Below are positions 1 to 12,900 of a DNA stretch of 64,000 bases, one piece after another; the stretch's first letter is position 1, and each line of letters begins with the position of its first letter. Position numbers and translations under genes: made by a program. This DNA is from Nissolia schottii. Lineage: Eukaryota > Streptophyta > Magnoliopsida > Fabales > Fabaceae. The stretch spans positions 397,268 through 461,267 of the forward strand of contig QANU01085255.1 in the NCBI GenBank assembly GCA_003254905.1. The letters are read 5' to 3'. Under the pieces are notes generated by a model, which saw only the letters and a list, made by a program, of their open reading frames with translations, was not told where the DNA came from and searched no databases.

Positions 1-2458
1 TCATCTTATGTTTTTTCAACAGCAGATATGACAAAAGAGACTCACCAAAAAAAAAAAAAAAAAGCAGATGTGAAAACTTAAAATAAAACTCTACCGTTGT
101 TTAAGTAAACTTGAATTTTCTAGTGTTTTTTTTATTTATCTCGTGTAATTAATTAGCTTGATCAAACACTGATTAATAAACAAAGAACAATTCATTAAAA
201 TGATCCAATTATTAATTTCTAACTTTAGATATTATTTATAGGAAAAAAAACTTAGATCAAGTTTCATACATTCATTCCAACTAATTCTCCGATTAAATAA
301 TGGCATGTGTTGTACTTTTTATTTTTAAACTACTTTTTTCAAAAAAGTTATTTACATGTTTTTATTTTAATGAAAAAATGGATGTAATAGATACGAAGAA
401 TTTGACCTTTTCTTTGGGTGCACCTAGGGTGTCCACTACATTAAATAAACTCATATGAAGTAGTAAATTGCTAATCAAAAAATGTTTTTCCATTTTTATA
501 AGTGAGGATTAAACTCATACCAGCATAGTTAAGAGATAAGTAAGTCATCATTACACCACATTCTTAATTACAAAGAATTTAACTTAAGTATTGTCCTTAT
601 TTATAATGAGTGCACATAAGAATTATAAAAAGTAATGCACATTTTCCATTTCTGGGGGAAGTAATTAAAAATGCAGGATTTCATTTCATACGTTTTCATG
701 TCTCGTCTCGTGGGAAAAGAAGATAAAGAACAATCTCTCAATCGTTTAACGTCGTTTGCTTCTGCCTTAGGCAACTTTTGTTGCTTACACAAGCATCCAA
801 CGATTGCCTTGCTCATAGGGAAAGACAAAGCGATGTGAACCGTTGGATGACCAATTTTGACCAACAAAGTGGTAGAGAAAAATCTCTTCTTTTTCTTCAT
901 AAATACAAAACTTTATTTAGACACATTCACCAAAATGAATTATCAATTTTATTTGTAGCATCTCATTAATTTTGTCTATCCAAAAAGAAATTAGATTTTG
1001 CTAATAAATGTTGGGAATTGTCAAAGAACATAAAAAAAATGTTCTTAAATTTTTCTTTGCATTTATTGTTTTAAAAAATAAATAAATAAAACCTTATCTT
1101 TCTAATAAAACATTTTTCATTTTGATTTCTTAATTAAAAAAAAGCTTTTTTTCAAAAAAGCTTTTGCATTTTTTTAACATATTCAATGCGAAATCTAAAA
1201 TTTTTTATAAACAATTAACTTCTTGTTTATTACCGTATATTTTTAAAATACTAAAATTAAAATAAATAATTAATAATATATTCTTAAAATACCCACTAAA
1301 TTGTATTTTTATAACCTATAATAATTTCTCCCATAGAAGAAGGTGGGGGTAAGGAATGTGTGTAGGAAAACAAAACACGTGTCGAGTGAGGATTGGGTGG
1401 GAGGCAGACCTAAAAAAGGGGCACATTTTTTTGCTCACCAAAAACCTGCTATAACCGGATGGAAATGTCAAATCATATTGGTGGGGTTGGGTCTAACAGT
1501 CAAGTTACCTGAATTGGAAAACATTGTTTACCAAAAGGTTTTTAAGGTTTGGAGGATTACCCTAAGAAGAAGTACTAATTATGCGACTAACAAAAGGGAA
1601 TTATTATTTTGCCTATATTCTATCTCAAGTCACCCTCTCTCTCCTATTTAATTGCAATTTGACAAAGGCCAAGTTGCTGTTGTTGTAGGGGTCCCTATGT
1701 TTGGCCATTTATATTAGATCCTTACTGGTGAGGAAAGTTCATGAAACAAGGGTGGGGACCTAAACGTAGCTTTCAGCAATTATTTTGTTCCATGATTAGA
1801 CAATACACCTTATAATATTACTTTATTTTATCATATCATATGATAGGTCATGCTTGACGTTGCAGCTTAGCAACAAAATTTTCTCATTAATAGTATTTAA
1901 TGCTTGTATTTGGCAAACAGTACTGTTACTCAATCTACTTGATTAAATTAATTCACGTAAAATAAATATAAAGATAATTTCAAATTAATTATTGCACCGC
2001 CAGCAAGAACTTATTTTTTCTGGATAATCTGCGGCATTAATAAAATAGAACATGTTTGGATTAATTTTTAAAAATTTAATAGTGATGAAATAATAAATAA
2101 AAAAATTATTTGACTATTTTTTTTATATTCCGAACGCAATACTTTATTGCTTGAGTATGATCCGTTATAGCAAATAATTTCAATGAGTGTCTGTATTTAT
2201 ATTAATAATTTGTTTTCTTACGTGAAAAAAATTATTACTTAGTATTCTTTTCGTTGATTGTTGATTGTGATTATGAAAGGCTATTAAGTCTCTCTCTATG
2301 TGTCTTTTTTTTTTATTACTTACTCTTGTAAAAATATTTTAAGTGAGTCTGAATTATCTAACTTAGGCTAAGATATATCTTTAAATTTTTTAAAAGCATA
2401 CATAAATATTTATAAACTACTCTATCGTCAAAAAAAAAATTACTCATTGAAGTAATGC
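1..2458. other. AT-rich intergenic DNA, no gene seen
   Basis: No ORF here has coding character; the short ORFs are isolated and match no family I know. The DNA is AT-rich with poly-A and poly-T runs. A slightly GC-richer island at about 1330-1760 carries a G-box-like CACGTG near 1377, but no gene start could be placed. A degenerate stretch at 411-575 has weak tRNA-like box A/B spacing on the minus strand and might be an old SINE; this is not strong enough to call. Confidence 0.6.
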
Positions 2459-2467
2459 TCACGTAGG

Positions 2468-3485
2468 GAGTTTTTTACTGTATTACCCTTACCATAGAAA
2501 CATATTACCTAAATACCCTCGTCTGAAAACTTATTACAGGTCTACCACGGTTTGGCTGACGTGGCACGGGGGGTTGGGATTCGTCAACTGTGTTGGCGAA
2601 TTGCGTACGAAATAATTTTAATTTTTTTTAATTTGTTTAATTAAAATGTAAGTAAATATTCATATATGTATTATGTTAACACATGGTGGGTTCCTAGGTA
2701 AGCTACAAAAATCGAAAAAATATTTTTGTAAAAAGATCGGGACACTATTTATAGTGCGCGCGGGAGAGAATCCATCGATTTGCACTTTGAAGAGCCCAAC
2801 TGGCTTAGACTCATGCGCGCAAGCCCAACTCCCTTCTCAACTCTCTTTACCAAAACAACAACTACTAAAGGTATATAAACACTTAAAAGCTTTGTGATCT
2901 AACCAATGTGGGACTAGAGCTTTTGAAATACATAAGCTTTGTTCTACTTCTCCCTTAAAAGGTTTGCGTTTTCCTGGATAGTTATGTGTTGTTTTGAACT
3001 GTTGGAAGTTGATTTTTGTGTTAATTATGGGTTATGTATACAAAAGCTCTTGTTGGATAGTTAGGTTTGGGTCGTGACATAACTATTAAGTATTGACCTG
3101 TTTTAAGGGAGAAGTAGAACAAAGCTTATGTATTTCAAAAGCTCTAGTCCCACATTGGTTAGATCACAAACCGTGTATTTATATACCTTTAGCAATTGTT
3201 GTTTTGATAAAAAGAGTTGAGAAGGGAGTTGGGCTCGCGCGCACGAGTCCAAGCCAGTTGGGCTCTTCAAAGTGCAAATCGATGGATTCTCCCGCCTTGC
3301 GCGCACGATAAATAGTGTCTTGGTCTTTTTGCAAAATTATATTCTTAATGAATTCGCCAGCACGGTTGGCGAATCCCAACCCCCCGTGCCATGTCAGCCA
3401 AACCGTGATAGTCTTGTAATAAGTTTTCAGACGAGGGTATTTCGGTAATATGTTTTTATGGCAGGGGTAATACAGTAAAAAACTC
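2468..3485. mobile_element. Long-TIR fold-back element, MULE type (non-autonomous)
   Basis: The left arm (2468 to about 2958) is repeated as its reverse complement in the right arm (about 3100 to 3485), around a unique spacer of roughly 140 bp. Both ends begin GAGTTTTTTACTGTATTACC read inward. The flanks carry a 9-bp direct repeat, TCACGTAGG (2459-2467) and TCACATAGG (3486-3494), 8 of 9 matching, which is the target-duplication length of Mutator-like elements. No transposase is present. The arms differ by substitutions and small indels; the left arm has extra sequence near 2600-2740. The short ORFs in the arms mirror one another and are not genes. A transcript across it would fold into a hairpin of about 400 bp. 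Confidence 0.85.
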
Positions 3486-3494
3486 TCACATAGG

Positions 3495-4923
3495 TAACAA
3501 AAAAATTCTCACATCCTTGTGGGTTGTGGGATATGACATTATTATTTATCAACTATGTCCACTATTTATAACTAATATTGTTATATCTATAGTTTAATTA
3601 TAATGCACACTAATAGTGTAATTTTGTTACACAATCACAAATTGCATCCTATCTTGTGTATGACTTTTTAGGTAGTAAATAAAAAAATTCAAACATTTTT
3701 TGATATAACAATAATAAGATTGAATGACCGAGTACAATTTTTTTTTATTCTATCAATATACAGTAATTAAACTCATATTTACGTGCACTTTTTATCTTGC
3801 ACACAATAAATTATATTTTTAACATTTTTCATATATGATCTAAAAATATTAGTCTGAAATTTTTGAGGTTTTCAGTACTAGATAATCTTAACATAATTTC
3901 ATAGCTCAGTATTTATCCTTATTTTAAATTACGTATACATATTATAAATGAGTTTTTTAACTTAAAATAAACTTTATTTTGTGCTTAAAGCAATAGCACT
4001 AGTGACTAATTAAGTGGGGCAAGAAAACGAAATCATTTGTCAATTTGCAGGATGCCAAGTGTGAATAGAAAGAAAGCAAAACTTGAAGTTATGCACGCAG
4101 GTTTTTGGATCTGTACTGTGCAAAGTGCAGCTAAGTAGTAAAATGTAAAAACTAACAGAGATAAAGTAGTAAGTGGTTTTAAGACACTTATTAAAAGACT
4201 TAAAATAAAATAATTTATGATTTTCAATGCTTTTAATACATTAATATTTTATTTTTTTTTAATAATAATAAGTGCTCTAAAGACACTTACTAAAAAAAAC
4301 CCCAAAACTAATAACAATTGATTGCTCCAATTATTTTCATCCATGAATCCGAACCAACGACCCCATGATAGCTACAGAATCCTCGAGTAAACGTTCCAGA
4401 CAGGTTAACCACTTTCTTATTTCCTTAAGACAAAAGGCAATATGCACGTGCCTAAAATGTTTGAAACATATGTAGCGTTCTAAAATTAATCCAAGTGCAA
4501 CCATTTATTTTATTTTATTCAAATAATATCAATTCATTAAAAATAAAGTTCCCATATAATTTTTTTTAATAAAAGCTTAAATATGTTTTAGTAAAACTCT
4601 ATAATTTTAATTATTATTGTTAATGAAATTGTGTTAATTGCGTTAAGGTGATTAATGGAGTGTTATATTAATGTCATTCGCAAAATAAATTTTATCATTA
4701 GTTTCAAATAATTGCTTATTTTTTCATTTTGGTATTTTCATAAATAATAGTCAATTTCATAAATCTATTTAATATTACTAACTTTCTTTTCTATTATATC
4801 TCTATTAAATAAATTTACCAAGTGAATATTAGAAGAAATAGATGAACAGTTCCCCTATTCGATCAAAACAACAATAAAAAATAAAAATAAATGTATTAAA
4901 TAGAGGTAACTTTGTAGAATATT
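3495..4923. other. AT-rich intergenic DNA, nothing recognised
   Basis: Low-complexity AT-rich sequence without a coding region that could be supported. Confidence 0.6.
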
Positions 4924-5072
4924 ATTCCTTGGATTTCATAATGTTAGTTTATTTCACATTTTTATATACATTCATAATTCAATGTATTTAGACACAAATT
5001 ATGTTTAAATGCATTAAATTATGAATGAATTTAAATGATAAAAAAACTAACATTATAAAATAAATAAAGAAT
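4924..5072. mobile_element. Small palindromic MITE, about 150 bp
   Basis: The first half (ATTCCTTGGATTTCATAATG and on) is mirrored by the second half (ending ACTAACATTATAAAATAAAT and AAAGAAT) as an imperfect inverted repeat over almost the whole length. There is no coding capacity. Size and structure fit a plant MITE. The superfamily is not certain because no clear target duplication was identified. Confidence 0.6.
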
Positions 5073-5931
5073 GTTTTTTAATATCTTTTTAATACCCACA
5101 CATAATTAAGTTAATAATTAATCGAGAACGGAATGAGGAGAGAAGCATGTGATCGATAAGGAAGCCAAGAAGTTGGGTCAATACTCTAACCCCTCTGGAC
5201 AAACATTGCAGTTCTCCATATTTGATGTTTCCTACGAAATGAAGCATATTTTTCTATTGCACCCAACGCCTGCGGATTGGTTGCATCCGAATAAACGACT
5301 CCAAATAGTAAAAAATTGCGGCGATTAACTGTTTTGTTTTTCCCTTTCTTTAATGAACCAAGTTGTGTTCTATTCCGAGGATGCGGTTTAATTGTATCCG
5401 ATGCGTTCATTTTGCGGATTTGTGAGAGGCAGCAAGGAGTTATTCACTCTTATATCGTTAAATAAATATCATTACATATTTTTTTTTCACTCTACAGTGA
5501 ATTTTACTTTAGAGGATCTTAATTTATTTGCAATAAGTCTATTATTATAATTAAGAATTTTGTTAATAACACTTGTTATGTAATTAAGAGTGAAAAGTTT
5601 TAATTGTTTTAATATACGCAACATGTTAAGACTCAAGATTAGTGAATAGAATGAAAGAAAGTTGCATTACTTAGCTTGCAAGATATAACAGTTGCATTAA
5701 CAGACAGCAGAAAATAGCAAGAACAGAAACAGTTTCCTGTTATTGAACAAGAAGGAAAAAATAACTAACTTATTACAACTAATCATCAACCTGGTTAGAT
5801 AGGAAATGAAAATACATTTCATCTACTCTAATACAACACATTAAAATCTTAAAAATAAAATCAACTAAAACATTTTTAAGGCCTTAACAAATAGCTTGAA
5901 GTTTTAACAAAACTCTTAATTATAAAGATAA
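5073..5931. other. Intergenic; GC-richer unrecognised patch at 5130-5440
   Basis: Mostly AT-rich. The stretch 5130-5440 is visibly less AT-rich and has a 74-codon minus-strand ORF (5186-5410) rich in Lys, Arg and Asn. I do not recognise it. It has no flanking exon structure, so it is more likely a decayed repeat fragment than a gene. Confidence 0.4.
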
Positions 5932-6077
5932 TACTTCTTTCGCTCTTTTGTAGCAGTCTATTTAATTTTTTTTCATTGTTAAATTAATGTATTTATATAC
6001 AATTTAAATTTAAATGTATTAATTTAACAATATATTAAAAATGTCAAATAAATTGCTATTGAAAAATGGAGAGAGTA
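5932..6077. mobile_element. Stowaway-like MITE
   Basis: Element of about 146 bp. The left end TACTTCTTTCGCTCTTTTGT and the right end, read on the opposite strand as TACTCTCTCCATTTTTCAAT, are related inverted repeats that start at TA, as in Tc1/mariner-derived Stowaway elements. The interior is an imperfect palindrome. No ORF. Confidence 0.65.
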
Positions 6078-6857
6078 CTATATTTCCTCTCACATAATTT
6101 TTTTTGGAAAAGATAATATTTGATCATTGCTCAAAGTAATTTTATGCTTCTTTTTATAATTGTCCTTCACCAACCTCCTGAGTAACTATTATTATTATTA
6201 AAGTCATTAGGATTAGTTTAGTAGTGAGTAATTTAGGTAATATGCATAAGGTATTAGATTTAAACTTTGTTGCGATTAATGTAATTTTTAAAATAAAAAA
6301 ATTATTATTATTAAAAATTTTAAAGATCGGTGCTTACTATCAATAATGATTTATATATATATATGCTAATAATGTTTATAGAACACCAATTAGATCGCAA
6401 CAAGATTTGGACAAGGTCACAAGAACCAGTTTATGGTTCCCGTTAATTAGTGCTATAAATGTTAGCGACTTATAGTACTATGTAATATTTTTAATAATTT
6501 CTTTATTTTATTTATATAATAATTATACAAAATCCTGAGGAGAAACAAAAAATTCTAAGAAAATCCCACGAGTTTGATGAGATTAAAGTTTTCCCTATAT
6601 CTACCATGTGATCTTCTATCTTTGATTTTGGGGACCACTATGTGTATAGGAAAGACAAGATAATAAAAATGGGTGTTTGATGTGAATGTGCGAATTGGCC
6701 TTTTTATAGTAAAACGCAACAACGGGTTTTGCGTGATTTGACTAAGAGATCAACGGGTAAGATACGTATGTCAGTACCACTACCAGTTTTCCAAACAAAA
6801 TTACTCATATAATCGATAATTTAAACACAATTAATCATGTCACACTATATATGATTG
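6078..6857. other. AT-rich intergenic DNA
   Basis: No gene. A degenerate tRNA-like motif pair at about 6205-6275 (TTAGTTTAGTAGTGAGTA, then GATTTAAAC) could be the relic of a SINE, but only weakly. Confidence 0.5.
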
Positions 6858-7625
6858 AGTAAATGTCCGATATAATCTCCAACAAAAGAAAAGGTTTAAT
6901 TTTGTCTTTCTTAATTTTAAATTTTGATCGATTTAGTCCTTAATAAATAAAAATGTTTAATTTCATTTTGTCGGAAACCAATTTAATTTCTATTAATTTT
7001 AAACCTAAATTACACCTCTTAAATGCAGTTAAATACATTTTTAGAAGCGTAGTTAAATATTTTAATGACATTATCGTTACTATCTCTCTTCCCCTATCTC
7101 GATCCCTTTGTTTCTCCTTTCACCAACCCCCTCCAACACTTCCTCCTCCAACCCTTCTCTCTCCTGCACGGCTGAGGACACAATGTTAGAAACAAGTGTA
7201 AGCACACCAGTAACCTGATGATGTTGTGAAGCGACAGCAATAATAACGAGGCAGTTGAAACAGAGCAACTATAAATGATGTAGTCAAGCGGGTGTTGGAA
7301 GAGAAAGTGTCACTGAGGTTGAGAAAGAGGGAAACAAATGAGTTAAGATAAAGGGAGGAATTAAGGAAAGTGTCAATAATATCTTTGATGTGTTTAACTA
7401 CACTTCTAAAAATGCGTTTAATCGCATTTATGAAGTATAACTAAACGTAAATGACTAACTTGACTTGAATTTAAAATTGATAGAGACTAATTTGACCTAA
7501 GTTTAAAATTGATAGGACCAAATTGAACATTTTCATTTTTAAGAGATCAAATTGATCCTAATTTAAATAAATATATACCAAATTGCACCTTTTATTTTGT
7601 TAGTTGCCTGAATGAACATTTACTC
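6858..7625. mobile_element. Non-autonomous TIR element of about 770 bp
   Basis: The left end GAGTAAATGTCCGATATAAT and the right end, read on the opposite strand as GAGTAAATGTTCATTCAGGC, form imperfect inverted repeats that continue inward for about 100 bp (AAAGG-TTAATTTTG type motifs). Short ORFs in the interior (about 6953-7268) look like neither transposase nor any captured gene I recognise. A target duplication was not clear, so the superfamily is left open. Confidence 0.55.
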
Positions 7626-9318
7626 TGAATCATTATAAATTTTTATTTTAACTACACACTTTTATACCATAAGTATTGTGATATATGTTGAAGTTATGGA
7701 AAATAATAACATTTACTTAGTTAAAAAAGATAGCAACAAATCTTCTCAAACCCGTCACTTTTTTTCTTTTGTACTCTCAAACCCTTTCACTTTACTAGAG
7801 CAAAATGGGCTTTGATTCAACTCAAATGCATAGCCGTATGAAAAGTTAGCGATTGACTGGTTGTTGTGAAAACTGAAAACATAAAAGTGAAAAAAAGAAA
7901 CCAGCCAAAAAAAAGAGTGAAATTAGGTAGCTCTTATATTATTTATGTGTTATGCTAAAAAGGGGTTGTGCCTGTACGTTACCCAATTTATATACACGTT
8001 CCCAGTAGTGGCTATATATCCCACATTTCCTCTTCCTTATTTTTTGGTGTGAAATCCTTAATTCTTCAACCATAATATTTTCAGTGACAATATATGAAAT
8101 GACAAGGTATTGGACCCATCAACTTACTGAGGGGACTCACATAAACAACCGGGTTTATTTATGCCCTTCCATTTGGACGCATACTAGTTCACACTGTCAA
8201 TAATGCTTGCAAGCACCCCAAAAAGATATATTGTCCAAACAGTAGGCGCAAAATTAATGGGAAACAATAAATAAAGGAAATATATATTAAAAAATAGGGT
8301 TATGCTAAAATGACAAATCTTGAGCTTCTAAAATATTCAATGTCATTAGAAATATACAATCTTTACTTTTTCTAATACAAAGATTTTATTTTTGTTTTCT
8401 TAACAAGTACTCTAAATGACACTTGTTACTTCACTATGTATTAGAGTTTCACATTACTTAAAGATAATATATGAATAAGTTTTATAATTGTGAGACATTT
8501 CTCAATCTATGTACATATCTCAATAAATTTTAAATTCTCCCGTCATGAGAGAGATATCTTATGAACTTAAAAAGATAAGACCTGAGTAAACTTTAAACAA
8601 TATCAATTTTGAAAAAATGCAGTCATCCTACAATAGATAACAAGCTCTGAAAAGATAAAACCAATAATCCTAGGGAAAAGAATGTAACATTTAAAATTAG
8701 ATGGCTATTGCAATCAATTTTATTAAACCCTAATTAAACAAATAAATGAAAAATCATTTTTTTTCAACTTGACACAAACCTAACCTAGACATACTTTGAT
8801 TTACTCCCTCCGTTTACTAATATTAATTTTTTTTAAAATTTATCAATAATTCATTACATCTTGACACAATTAATTAAATATGATTTGAGACTTTGAATAA
8901 TTAATTAATGCATCTAAAACTAACATTTCTCACCCATAACTCAACCAAATGATTGAAAGTCTCAGAGGTGATCATATTAAAGAAAGTCATTAGAATTAGT
9001 AATACATTGAGTTTATTACGACAATTAAGATAACGTATTTCTTAATTGAGGATTACTGCTCTCATTTTATTTTTTCACAGAATAAAGTCGATTTTTTTTA
9101 TGAAGATAAGATCATATTTAATTTTTTATCATTAATTAAAAAAATAAAACTCATATATAACATAAATAATTAAAAATTTGATGATAAAATATTAAATATG
9201 ACATTAACCCAAAAAAAACATAAAATGATTTATTCTCTTTCACCTCTCTTCATATAAAACTCAGCCATTAGTAGTGGACGGCAGTTTCTGTTTCCGTCCG
9301 TGAGACCACAACTCCGCT

Positions 9319-9323
<5 letters not shown>
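7626..9323. other. Intergenic upstream of the AP2 gene
   Basis: No gene. A sequence resembling one Stowaway terminus (CTCCCTCCGTTTACTAATAT, about 8807) is present without a recognisable partner end, suggesting a truncated MITE. The rest is AT-rich. Confidence 0.5.

Positions 9324-9353
<30 letters not shown>
9324..9353 (+). repeat. (GA)n microsatellite upstream of the AP2 gene
   Basis: About 14 uninterrupted GA units followed by GCGCGC. It lies about 100 bp upstream of the likely TATA box of the AP2 gene. GA/CT tracts are common near plant promoters; whether this one regulates the gene is inference. Confidence 0.9.
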
Positions 9354-9357
<4 letters not shown>

Positions 9358-9451
9358 CAATATAACAAACAATTAAATAATTAATCAAATAAAAAAATCT
9401 GCAATGACCGGTGACCGAACTTGCCGGTTCGAAACGATGAGAGAGAAAATG

Positions 9452-9460
9452 TTTATATAT
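9452..9460 (+). promoter_or_regulatory. Possible TATA box of the AP2 gene
   Basis: TTTATATAT lies about 540 bp upstream of the AP2 start codon, followed by a CT-rich stretch (about 9480-9780) typical of plant 5' leaders. If transcription starts about 30 bp downstream, the leader is about 500 bp long. An ATG at 9477 would then sit at or just before the start site. No transcript data were available. Confidence 0.4.
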
Positions 9461-9995
9461 TCCATCTCCTCTTAAGATGGGTCCGAACTCTGAAACCCAT
9501 CCCATCTCTCTTTTTTCTCTCCGGTTCCCATGGAATCCGATATTCGCCGATTTTTTCACTCTCTCCGCTTCTGAACTCATCGCCGAGGAAAATGACAAAT
9601 GCTTCTTTCTCACGCCTACTTCTGTGAGCTTCGTTCTTCTCTTCCTCGCCGACTTTACCGGTCGAGGGTAAAAATTTTCCGGCGAAATCGCAGTGACTGA
9701 ACGAGCTTCTTTTCTGTTTTTTTTTCCGACGCAGAATACTTGTTCATTGAAGAACCTCTCTCTTTCTTTCTCTAGAGTTATCTATTGCTTCCGATACCGC
9801 ATCTTCAACCGTTTTTTGCTTACATTACTTGTATTTTTCCGATTGTTGTGTTCGATCGGAGCGTTAATCGCCGTCGGAATCATCGCTCGCCGGCGACGTT
9901 GAAGTTAGATTAGTTTTTTACTGTTTTAGCTTGAATTGATATACTCAAGTGGAAATCGAAGAGTTCGATTACCTTGACTTCAAAACTGAAGCAAG

Positions 9996-12900
9996 ATGTT
10001 CGATCTTAACCTGAATGCCGATTCGACTCAGAACGACGACTCGCCCGTGCTGGTGGAGAAGCTTCCGGAAGCTTCCTCCGGGACGTCGAACTCCTCGGTG
10101 GTGAATGCGGAGGGTTCGATCAACGGAGGCGGCGACGGTGACTCGTGCTCCCCGCGCGGCGCCGGCGGCGACGTCTTCACCTTCAATTTCGGTATCCTGA
10201 AGGTGGATGGCAGGAACAAAGACGCCGTCGTGGCGGCGGCGACGAAGGAGCTGTTTCCGGTGAGTGCCGGGAGCTGGCAGGGGCAGCAGCCTTCGACGTC
10301 GTCGCTTCCTCCGAGGAAGAGTTGGATGGATCTGTCGCTGGATCAGAATCGAGGCGAAAGCGGCGAGGTGAAGAAGATGAATCAGGTTCAGCAGCAGCAA
10401 CAGCCGGTGAAGAAGAGCCGGAGGGGCCCACGGTCTCGGAGCTCGCAGTACAGAGGAGTCACCTTCTATAGGAGGACCGGAAGATGGGAATCGCATATCT
10501 GGTTCGTACACTTCACGCTCCACATGTTCAATTTTAGCTCCTCTTTTTTTATTATTTCCCCCAAATTTTAGTGTTATTCTAGTTAGTGATTGGTTTGACT
10601 TGGATGGAATTATAATCTGTTGTGAAATTCTATTTTAATTATTTATTCCTGGTTGAATTTATGAATTACATCTCACTTTCGGTTTTTTCCTGTTTTGTTT
10701 GTTTATTGTTTAGGGATTGCGGGAAGCAAGTCTATTTGGGTATGGATTTGTATTTTGATTGGTTTCAATTTTGTTTTACTTTCTCTCTGCTTATTTACTA
10801 TTTTCAGTATCTTTGATTTATGAAATTTGTGCTGGGGCTTTTAGGTGGATTTGACACCGCTCATGCCGCTGCTAGGTAAAAGCTTTTGCTCATACTTAAA
10901 TTTGCTTTTGTTGTGGTTTTTAAGATATGGATTTGATTGTTGTCCTCCTCAATAAGTTGACTTGGACTTTTTCAAATGTAGAGCCTATGATCGAGCTGCT
11001 ATCAAGTTCAGGGGACTTGATGCTGACATCAATTTTAATCTCATTGACTATGAGGAGGATCTGAAACAGGTTAGAAAAAATACATAAGCGGTTGATGAAT
11101 ATTAGTCTAGATGGAGTGTGTGATTTGTTCTTCACCATCTTCACGATGAACTTATCGAAAAAACCTTCTTAATGATGAGCAGATGAAGAATCTCTCCAAG
11201 GAGGAATTCGTGCACATACTCCGTCGCCAAAGTACTGGTTTCTCAAGGGGGAGTTCAAAATACCGAGGAGTGACACTTCACAAATGTGGCCGTTGGGAAG
11301 CTCGAATGGGACAATTCCTTGGCAAAAAGTGAGGACCTACTTTTATGTTAATTGAAACTGAAGTAGTGGTCTACTATGACTATGGTTAGATAGATATTAG
11401 TGCGGATTCAAGTACCTATTGGCCTACAAAGCAAAGTGGTTTCAACTTAGTTCTCTCAATGGGTCTTTAGGATTATTCCGTGTTTGGAGAAACATGTCTA
11501 AGTTGCCTGTTTCAAAGAAACAATTGGCAAAGGTGTTTTCGTTATAGAGATTGCAATGCTTTCGTGCAGGTATATATATCTTGGGCTATTCGACAGCGAA
11601 GTAGAAGCTGCAAGGTCTTATGATACATGAATTACATTCTACCTACACTGAATTTATTACCCTGAATTATCAAAGCTCATTAGGGTCCCAACCAACATAT
11701 GTCTCCCTTTTGATTTTCTGGAAATCAGGGCTTATGACAAGGCTGCTATCAAATGCAATGGAAGGGAGGCAGTGACCAACTTTGAGCCAAGTACATATGA
11801 AAGCGAGACAAAACCTGAAGCCATTAATGAAGGTAGTATTTAAAAGCTAGATCTCCTACTCTTGTATTTGATTTTCTAGTTATTGTTGTGGTAGGAAAGT
11901 GTTCAATGTTAAAAGTTGTTTTAATTTTTTTTTTTCCAACACAGATGGCAGTCACAATCTTGACCTAAATTTGGGCATAGCGACCCCAGGATATGGTTCC
12001 AAAGAAAACAAGGGGCATCTTCAGTTCCAGTCACAACCTTATTACGTGCATCCCGAAAGAAGTGCAAGGGTATATATAGTTGAATTTTACATCTTCATGT
12101 ACTATAAAGTTTTATGCACATTACGAGGAACACAGATTTATAATTATATCACGTTGTCACCCTTTATGCACTAGCAGTTCCATAACATAAATCTTTATAG
12201 GACACTATCGCTGTTGAGCAGATTTTTTAGTCGAAGAAGAGTACTTTTGGCTTTTGTGGGGTTCACCTGTAACTAATTACCACCTACTTTCCTTTGACGT
12301 TCTTGATCTTCGTGAAACATTGGGTTTCTGGTATAGTTTGTAACTTCCTCACTTTTTTTTGTCTTTATTGGTCATAATTCGGTGGGTTCTCTTGATTTGC
12401 AGATGGAGACCAATGTTAATTCAGTTATTGGTGATCCTTCTTTGAAAAGGGTGAGTGCAACTGAAGAGCTTCCTTCTGTATGGAATGCCACATATTCCAG
12501 TTTCTTTCCCAATGGGGTGAGTTCACTGTCTCTATTTTCTATAGTTTTACAGCTGTAGTCTATTGCTTACTTTATTGAGTGCTTCATATTAAAGTAAAAC
12601 ATACTAGTGTCTACTTTAGAACAAGGAATGTTTGACTTTGGATTATGATACTAGCAATCAAAGTTGAGTTTTATGTTCCAGGAATCAAAATTTATATAGT
12701 ACTTTTTTTAATCAATTTTTGGTGCAATCTATGTTGTAAAAAAAAGTCAAGCGAATTTGTCTTTATGTTTTTTTTTTAATCTATATTTTATTTCATGTGT
12801 TACCTTTTTGACAGAATGAGTTGTTCCATAATATGTATCAAAAGCTGAAGTGGTGAGTCCATTAGTAGGCTATGGGAGATATATTCTATGTAATGTGTGT

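Noticed and set aside
411..575. SINE on the minus strand
   Set aside because: The box A and box B matches are too weak and no tail or target duplication was seen.
2673..3379. Several short ORFs on both strands with matching peptides such as NPSICTLKSPTGLDS
   Set aside because: They match because they lie in the two arms of an inverted repeat; there is no gene.
5186..5410. Possible small basic protein on the minus strand
   Set aside because: No homologous family recognised, no neighbouring exon, promoter or codon pattern to support it.
8807..9060. Complete Stowaway MITE
   Set aside because: Only one CTCCCTCCGT-like end is present; no partner inverted repeat was found downstream.
9230..9613. 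127-codon minus-strand ORF upstream of the AP2 gene
   Set aside because: It includes a Leu/Ser run from the GA microsatellite and lies in the promoter/leader of the AP2 gene; no domain is visible.
10145..10471. 108-codon plus-strand ORF in another frame of AP2 exon 1
   Set aside because: It overlaps the real exon, whose frame continues across nine splice junctions.
9969..10523. 184-codon minus-strand ORF
   Set aside because: It is the shadow of AP2 exon 1; its Arg/Pro/Leu-rich composition comes from the GC-rich coding strand opposite.
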